DNA from: a bacterium
Lineage (GTDB): Bacteria > Electryoneota > Electryoneia > Electryoneales > Electryoneaceae
NCBI GenBank assembly: GCA_014729955.1
Contig: WJJA01000458.1
Span: 1 to 9,326 of the forward strand
Length of the DNA stretch: 9,326 bases
Reading direction: 5' to 3'
This document shows positions 6,412-9,326 of the stretch, in pieces. The notes beneath the pieces were generated by a model. The model was not told the DNA's origin. It ran no database searches and was given only the letters and a program-made list of their open reading frames with translations. Within the stretch, counting starts at the first letter, position 1. Each line of letters opens with the position of its first letter. A program made the translations under genes and the position numbers.

Positions 6412-7860
6412 ATGAAGATCAGTCAATTGCTTCTGATGTTAGTATTCGCATTCCTGCTCTCATCCGGTTGCGGTGGTAACGGCGACCGGGCATCCGGCGA
6501 AACCGAAGTGCCTCCGGCCGAACGAGTGGATGACGACCTGCCGGAAATCCGAAAGCGTGGGACTCTTCACGCGCTGACCGCTTACAGCAACACAAGTTAT
6601 TTCCTCTACCGCGGGCATACCCTCGGTTACGAATATGAAATGCTGCAGAAAGTTGGTGAACACCTCGAACTGGATGTTGAAATCCATATCGCTTCTGACA
6701 TCAACGAGCTTTTCGACCGGCTGGAAAACGGAGAAGGCGATCTGATCGCCTATGGTCTTTCCCGGACCGCCGACCGCATTGATCGCGCCTCCTTCACACT
6801 ACCGTTCCGAACGGAGAAGATGGTCCTGGTACAGCGGAAACCCGGGAATTGGCGGCAAATGAAGAAACATGAGATTGAAGCGACCCTGCTGCGCAATGTC
6901 GTCAATCTTGGAGGCAAAACAGTTGTCGTCCGAGCCGGTTCCGCCTACAAGACCCGCTTGGAAGCCCTTGCGAATGAAATCGGCGACGATATTAACATCA
7001 TCGAAGCCGACCCGGAACTGACCAGTGACGATTTGATTGAGCAGGTCGCCGCCGGCGAGATCGATTACACGGTGGCGGACGAGCACATCGCACGAATCAA
7101 TGTGGCCAAGCATCCTGTTCTGGACGTAGAAACGCCGGTAAGCCTGGACCAGGCGATCGCCTGGGCAATACGACCTCAGGCGGACCTGCTGCTGAAAGCG
7201 GTCAATCAATGGCTGCGCAAAAACAAGGGCAGTCAAGAATTCAACGTCATCTATAATAAGTATTTCCGAAACCGTTCCGCCTACCGTTCCCGTGCTCGCA
7301 GCGACTATTTTTCGGGCAGCGCGACGGGACGTATCAGCGACTACGATGAAACGATCAAAAAAGAAGCGGAGCGTCTCAGTGTCGACTGGCGCCTGCTGGC
7401 ATCTCAAATCTACCAGGAATCCCGTTTCAATCCACGTGCGAAGTCCTGGGCGGGTGCGGTGGGCCTGCTGCAATTGATGCCGAAAACCGCGAAAGAGTTC
7501 GGGGCAACGGACCTGAATGACCCGCAACAGAGCATCAAGGTCGGCGTCAACTACATGATCTGGCTGGTGGACTATTGGGAAGAGACTTTCACCGACCCGG
7601 ACGATCTCTATCGAATCGCCCTCGCCTCGTACAATGTCGGGTATAACCATGTCTGGGATGCGTACCGGCTGGCGGAAAAGTACGGCAAGGATCCAGAAAA
7701 CTGGGAAAACATCGCCCGTTTCCTCGAACTGAAGCAGAACGAAAAGTACTTCAATGATCCCGTGGCCAAGTTCGGGTATTGCCGCGGTTCCGAGCCGGTC
7801 CAGTACGTCGAAGAGATCTACGAACGGTACAACCACTACAGCAAACTTGTCGAACTCTGA
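6412..7860 (+). CDS. mltF: MltF-type membrane-bound lytic murein transglycosylase
   Basis: A 482-residue lipoprotein: MKISQLLLMLVFAFLLSSGC, lipobox SSGC, lipidated at Cys20. Residues about 44-283 form a family-3 solute-binding-type domain (IRKRGTLHALTAYSNTSYFLYRG, GYEYEMLQKVGEHL, LIAYGLSRTADRIDRASFTLPF), which in MltF regulates the enzyme. The SLT lytic transglycosylase domain occupies about 310-470: LLASQIYQESRFNP carries the catalytic Glu336, followed by AGAVGLLQLMP (usually GLMQLMP), ASYNVGYNHV and the C-terminal CRGSEPVQYVEEIYERY. The enzyme cleaves the MurNAc-GlcNAc bond of peptidoglycan to give 1,6-anhydro-MurNAc ends. E. coli MltF is 518 residues, so this is a full-length member. The linker (SDYFSGSATGRISDYDETIKKEAERL) resembles Bacteroidota versions. 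The start has an AGGGTGA Shine-Dalgarno 6 bases upstream. It follows a terminator, so a promoter should lie in 6296-6400, but I could not identify one. Confidence 0.93.
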   Translation: MKISQLLLMLVFAFLLSSGCGGNGDRASGETEVPPAERVDDDLPEIRKRGTLHALTAYSNTSYFLYRGHTLGYEYEMLQKVGEHLELDVEIHIASDINELFDRLENGEGDLIAYGLSRTADRIDRASFTLPFRTEKMVLVQRKPGNWRQMKKHEIEATLLRNVVNLGGKTVVVRAGSAYKTRLEALANEIGDDINIIEADPELTSDDLIEQVAAGEIDYTVADEHIARINVAKHPVLDVETPVSLDQAIAWAIRPQADLLLKAVNQWLRKNKGSQEFNVIYNKYFRNRSAYRSRARSDYFSGSATGRISDYDETIKKEAERLSVDWRLLASQIYQESRFNPRAKSWAGAVGLLQLMPKTAKEFGATDLNDPQQSIKVGVNYMIWLVDYWEETFTDPDDLYRIALASYNVGYNHVWDAYRLAEKYGKDPENWENIARFLELKQNEKYFNDPVAKFGYCRGSEPVQYVEEIYERYNHYSKLVEL

Positions 7861-7883
7861 ACCCCTCAATAAGTGAAGCCGTA

Positions 7884-7900
7884 GTTTCGTTCAACGAAAC
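7884..7900 (+). promoter_or_regulatory. Perfect 17-bp palindrome just upstream of the CDF transporter gene
   Basis: GTTTCGTT (7884-7891), C, AACGAAAC (7893-7900): an 8-bp perfect inverted repeat with a single central base. It ends 14 bases before the ATG and abuts a weak Shine-Dalgarno-like GGA (7901-7903). Symmetry and position suit an operator for a dimeric repressor. As RNA it would form a 7-bp hairpin with a 3-base loop that could affect ribosome access. It lacks a T tract, so it is unlikely to be a terminator for mltF. Confidence 0.5.
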
Positions 7901-7914
7901 GGACCTGCTCAGCG

Positions 7915-8820
7915 ATGCATTCCCACGGTCAGCATAACCACCCGTACGGCAGCACGCACCACGCCGACAGCGGACTGCGCGCCCTCTTCGCGGCATTTCT
8001 CATCAACCTCGTGTTTCTTATCGCGGAGGTGATCGGCGGCATCATAAGCGGTTCGATGGCGCTGCTGGCGGATGCCGGGCACATGCTCTCCGATGTCGTC
8101 GCGCTCGGCATCGCGGTGTGGGTCGCACGAGCGATGAAACGGCCGCCGTCTTCCAGGCGCAGCTATGGGTACGGCCGACTTGAAGTGCTTTCCGGGTTTG
8201 TCAACGGTCTCATCCTTTGGGGTATCGTGATTTTCATCGCCGTTGAAGCCGTTCGGCGGTTGATGACACCACAGCACGTAGAGGCCGGTGTGATGCTGCC
8301 GATTGCGGTCGCCGGACTGGTCGCCAACGTCGCGAGCGCCGCCCTTCTCTTCCGCGGACGCCGTGAAGATCTGAATATGAGACAGGCTTTTCTGCATCTT
8401 TCTGCCGACGCTGCCGGTTCCATCGGGGCGATCCTGGCATCCCTCGCGCTCCTGTACGGCATCGGGATGTGGGTCGACACTGCCGCGTCCCTGCTGATCG
8501 GCGCACTGATCGCCTGGAGCAGCTGGGGCATGGTGAAAGATTCCGGTCATATCCTGCTCGAAGGCACTCCCGTCGGTGTCGACCTGGAAGACATCCGACG
8601 CACACTTGAATCACTGCCCGGAATAGAGGATGTACATGACCTCCACGCATGGTCCATCGGGTCCGGCGAACCGATCATGACCGCCCATCTTGTACCGGCG
8701 GATGGGTATACCCTGGACGAGATCCTGCAGCAATCCCACGAAACTCTGAGGACTCGCTACAACATTCAGCATACCACGTTCCAGGTCGAATCCGGCCCCT
8801 GCCCCGAACTGCATCCGTAA
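7915..8820 (+). CDS. Cation diffusion facilitator (CzcD/ZitB-like Zn2+ exporter)
   Basis: 301 residues. The His-rich N terminus (MHSHGQHNHPYGSTHH) is common in zinc CDF proteins. About six transmembrane helices span residues 21-205. TM2 carries HMLSD (His56, Asp60) and TM5 carries HLSAD (His161, Asp165); HxxxD in both helices is the pattern of the zinc-transporting CzcD/ZitB branch. SYGYGRLE (83-90) is the conserved inter-helix motif. TM6 reads VDTAASLLIGALI where DP is usual, giving DT here. The cytoplasmic C-terminal domain (about 207-301) includes PGIEDVHDLHAWSIGSGEPIMTAHL, typical of the family's dimerising fold. It exports Zn2+ (possibly Cd2+ or Co2+) to the periplasm in exchange for protons. 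It lies 54 bases after mltF with a weak Shine-Dalgarno and a palindrome in between; it may be co-transcribed with mltF or separately controlled. Confidence 0.93.
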   Translation: MHSHGQHNHPYGSTHHADSGLRALFAAFLINLVFLIAEVIGGIISGSMALLADAGHMLSDVVALGIAVWVARAMKRPPSSRRSYGYGRLEVLSGFVNGLILWGIVIFIAVEAVRRLMTPQHVEAGVMLPIAVAGLVANVASAALLFRGRREDLNMRQAFLHLSADAAGSIGAILASLALLYGIGMWVDTAASLLIGALIAWSSWGMVKDSGHILLEGTPVGVDLEDIRRTLESLPGIEDVHDLHAWSIGSGEPIMTAHLVPADGYTLDEILQQSHETLRTRYNIQHTTFQVESGPCPELHP

Positions 8821-8823
8821 GCC

Positions 8824-8847
8824 GGAGACGAGGAGACAGGGAGACAC
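8824..8847 (+). repeat. Three 8-bp direct repeats GGAGACNN
   Basis: GGAGAC occurs at 8824, 8832 and 8840, with an exact 8-base period (spacers GA, AG, AC). The tract is purine-rich and begins 4 bases after the CDF stop codon. It contains Shine-Dalgarno-like GAGGAG and GGGAG just before a short ORF. It could be a small tandem repeat without function, or repeated binding sites. Confidence 0.7.
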
Positions 8848-8852
8848 AAAGC

Positions 8853-8942
8853 ATGTCCTTTACCGCTTATCCCGCAGTAGGATTTGCATCCCTTTCTTTT
8901 ATCATTGTACCCTGCTTGAGCAGATCAGATTCGGATGAATGA
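8853..8942 (+). CDS. Possible 29-residue small ORF (uncertain)
   Basis: ATG at 8853 to TGA at 8940-8942 encodes 29 residues with a hydrophobic core (AVGFASLSFIIVPCL) and a polar, acidic end (SRSDSDE). A Shine-Dalgarno-like GGGAG (8839-8843) sits 9 bases before the ATG. The hydrophobic stretch could be a short membrane segment. The ORF is too short for coding statistics, and the purine-rich repeats provide the ribosome site by accident or by design. I recognise no family. It may be chance. Confidence 0.2.
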   Translation: MSFTAYPAVGFASLSFIIVPCLSRSDSDE

Positions 8943-8971
8943 TGGTTCCAATCCGACGCGATGAAACGAAA

Positions 8972-9119
8972 CAACCGGTGCAGATACTGCCACATCGAGC
9001 CGGTTGCGATATGCAGGGGATGCAACCAACCGGAAGGTTGGATACTTTATAACAGGGTGACCGATTACACATCGGGGATACAGTAAAGGCTGCGGGATTT
9101 GTAGAGGGGAATCGGGACG
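8972..9119 (+). promoter_or_regulatory. Structured leader of the cold-shock gene with competing stems
   Basis: CAACCGG (8972-8978) pairs with CCGGTTG (9000-9006), with GCAG/CTGC nested inside (8980-8990). The same CCGGTTG can instead pair with CAACCGG at 9027-9033, or its GGTTGC (9002-9007) with GCAACC (9022-9027), extended by AT/AT past a bulged G. CCAACC (9026-9031) and GGTTGG (9036-9041) form a hairpin with a GGAA (GNRA) loop that competes with the second set. CCGAT (9061-9065) can pair with ATCGG at 9071-9075 or at 9111-9115, the latter between the Shine-Dalgarno GAGGGG (9104-9109) and the ATG. Long leaders with alternative folds are known upstream of cspA in E. coli, where they sense temperature. 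The pairings are seen; switching is inferred. No promoter was identified. Confidence 0.45.
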
Positions 9120-9326
9120 ATGAAGGGTGTGGTGAAGTGGTTCGATGAAAAAAAGGGTTACGGTTTCATCGATGCCGAGGATGGACGAGATGTGTTCGTG
9201 CATTATTCCGATATTCTCGGCCGTGGGTATCGTTCCCTGGCGGAAGGCGAAGAAGTTGAGTTTGAGGTGGAAATGGGCTCCAAGGGTGCTGCTGCACGAC
9301 AGGTTGTGCGTCCAAACGTGCCGGAA
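9120..9326 (+). CDS. Cold-shock-domain protein (CspA family), 3' end outside window
   Basis: 69 codons are visible from the ATG at 9120, with no stop before the window ends. MKGVVKWFDEKKGYGFI contains RNP1 (KGYGFI) and is followed by RNP2 (DVFVHY). The region ends with LAEGEEVEFEVEMGSKGAAARQV, which completes the five-stranded OB-fold. CspA-family proteins bind single-stranded RNA and DNA and act as RNA chaperones; not all are cold-induced. The domain is essentially complete within the visible residues, so the protein is either a standard Csp of about 70 residues or the start of a slightly longer one. Shine-Dalgarno GAGGGG lies 10 bases before the ATG. The upstream leader is unusually structured. 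Confidence 0.92.
   Translation, partial: MKGVVKWFDEKKGYGFIDAEDGRDVFVHYSDILGRGYRSLAEGEEVEFEVEMGSKGAAARQVVRPNVPE

Noticed and set aside
6799..7869. A 356-codon minus-strand ORF
   Set aside because: It is antisense to the mltF coding region, which has clear catalytic motifs; the antisense translation matches nothing I recognise.
9043..9053. TACTTTATAAC as a -10 box (sigma-70 TATAAC or Bacteroidota TAnnTTTG type) for the cold-shock gene
   Set aside because: No matching -35 or -33 element at suitable spacing; it could still be a promoter, which would place the start downstream of the leader stems.
8972..9080. A known riboswitch class (c-di-GMP type I was considered because of the GNRA loop)
   Set aside because: The conserved core sequences of that class are absent, and I recognised no other described class.

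Overview
The window is a dense run of plus-strand genes from a Gram-negative bacterium with moderately high GC. Lipoprotein signal sequences, SurA-type periplasmic chaperones and an MltF-type lytic transglycosylase show that it has an outer membrane. Two features suggest the FCB group (Bacteroidota, Rhodothermota, Balneolota and relatives): three consecutive SurA/PpiD-like proteins, and an MltF whose linker and SLT domain resemble the versions I know from Bacteroidota. That placement is inference. No rRNA, tRNA, CRISPR array, transposase or phage gene was seen, so this looks like ordinary chromosome.

Layout. Bases 1-1122 are the 3' part of a membrane-anchored HAMP plus PP2C/SpoIIE serine/threonine phosphatase, a regulatory output protein of the RsbU type. 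Bases 1165-2055 encode an exported protein with a LysM-like domain between TPR-like repeats. A 230-base gap follows; it contains a long imperfect stem-loop at 2186-2243 and a clear Shine-Dalgarno. Next comes a tightly packed three-gene cluster of periplasmic folding factors: a parvulin lipoprotein (2286-3980), a smaller lipoprotein whose parvulin domain has lost its hallmark residues (about 3989-4927), and SurA (GTG start at 4884, to 6200), which overlaps the preceding gene by 44 bases. A convincing intrinsic terminator (6262-6295) ends this cluster.

An independent unit follows. It contains mltF (6412-7860), a lipoprotein with a solute-binding-type domain fused to a lytic transglycosylase, and then a cation diffusion facilitator (7915-8820). 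A perfect 17-bp palindrome lies just before the start codon of the CDF gene. The roughly 300 bases from 8821 to 9119 hold no confident gene. They carry three 8-bp direct repeats, a possible 29-residue ORF, and a leader with several overlapping, mutually exclusive stems upstream of a cold-shock-domain gene that starts at 9120 and runs off the window.

Functionally, most of the window serves the cell envelope: outer-membrane protein folding (three PPIase-family proteins), peptidoglycan turnover and recognition (MltF, LysM-TPR) and metal export (CDF). Regulatory proteins sit at the two ends. I found no clearly new defence or biosynthetic system. The best leads are the possible switch-like leader of the cold-shock gene, the catalytically degenerate middle PPIase, the palindrome before the CDF gene and the stem-loop before the PPIase operon.
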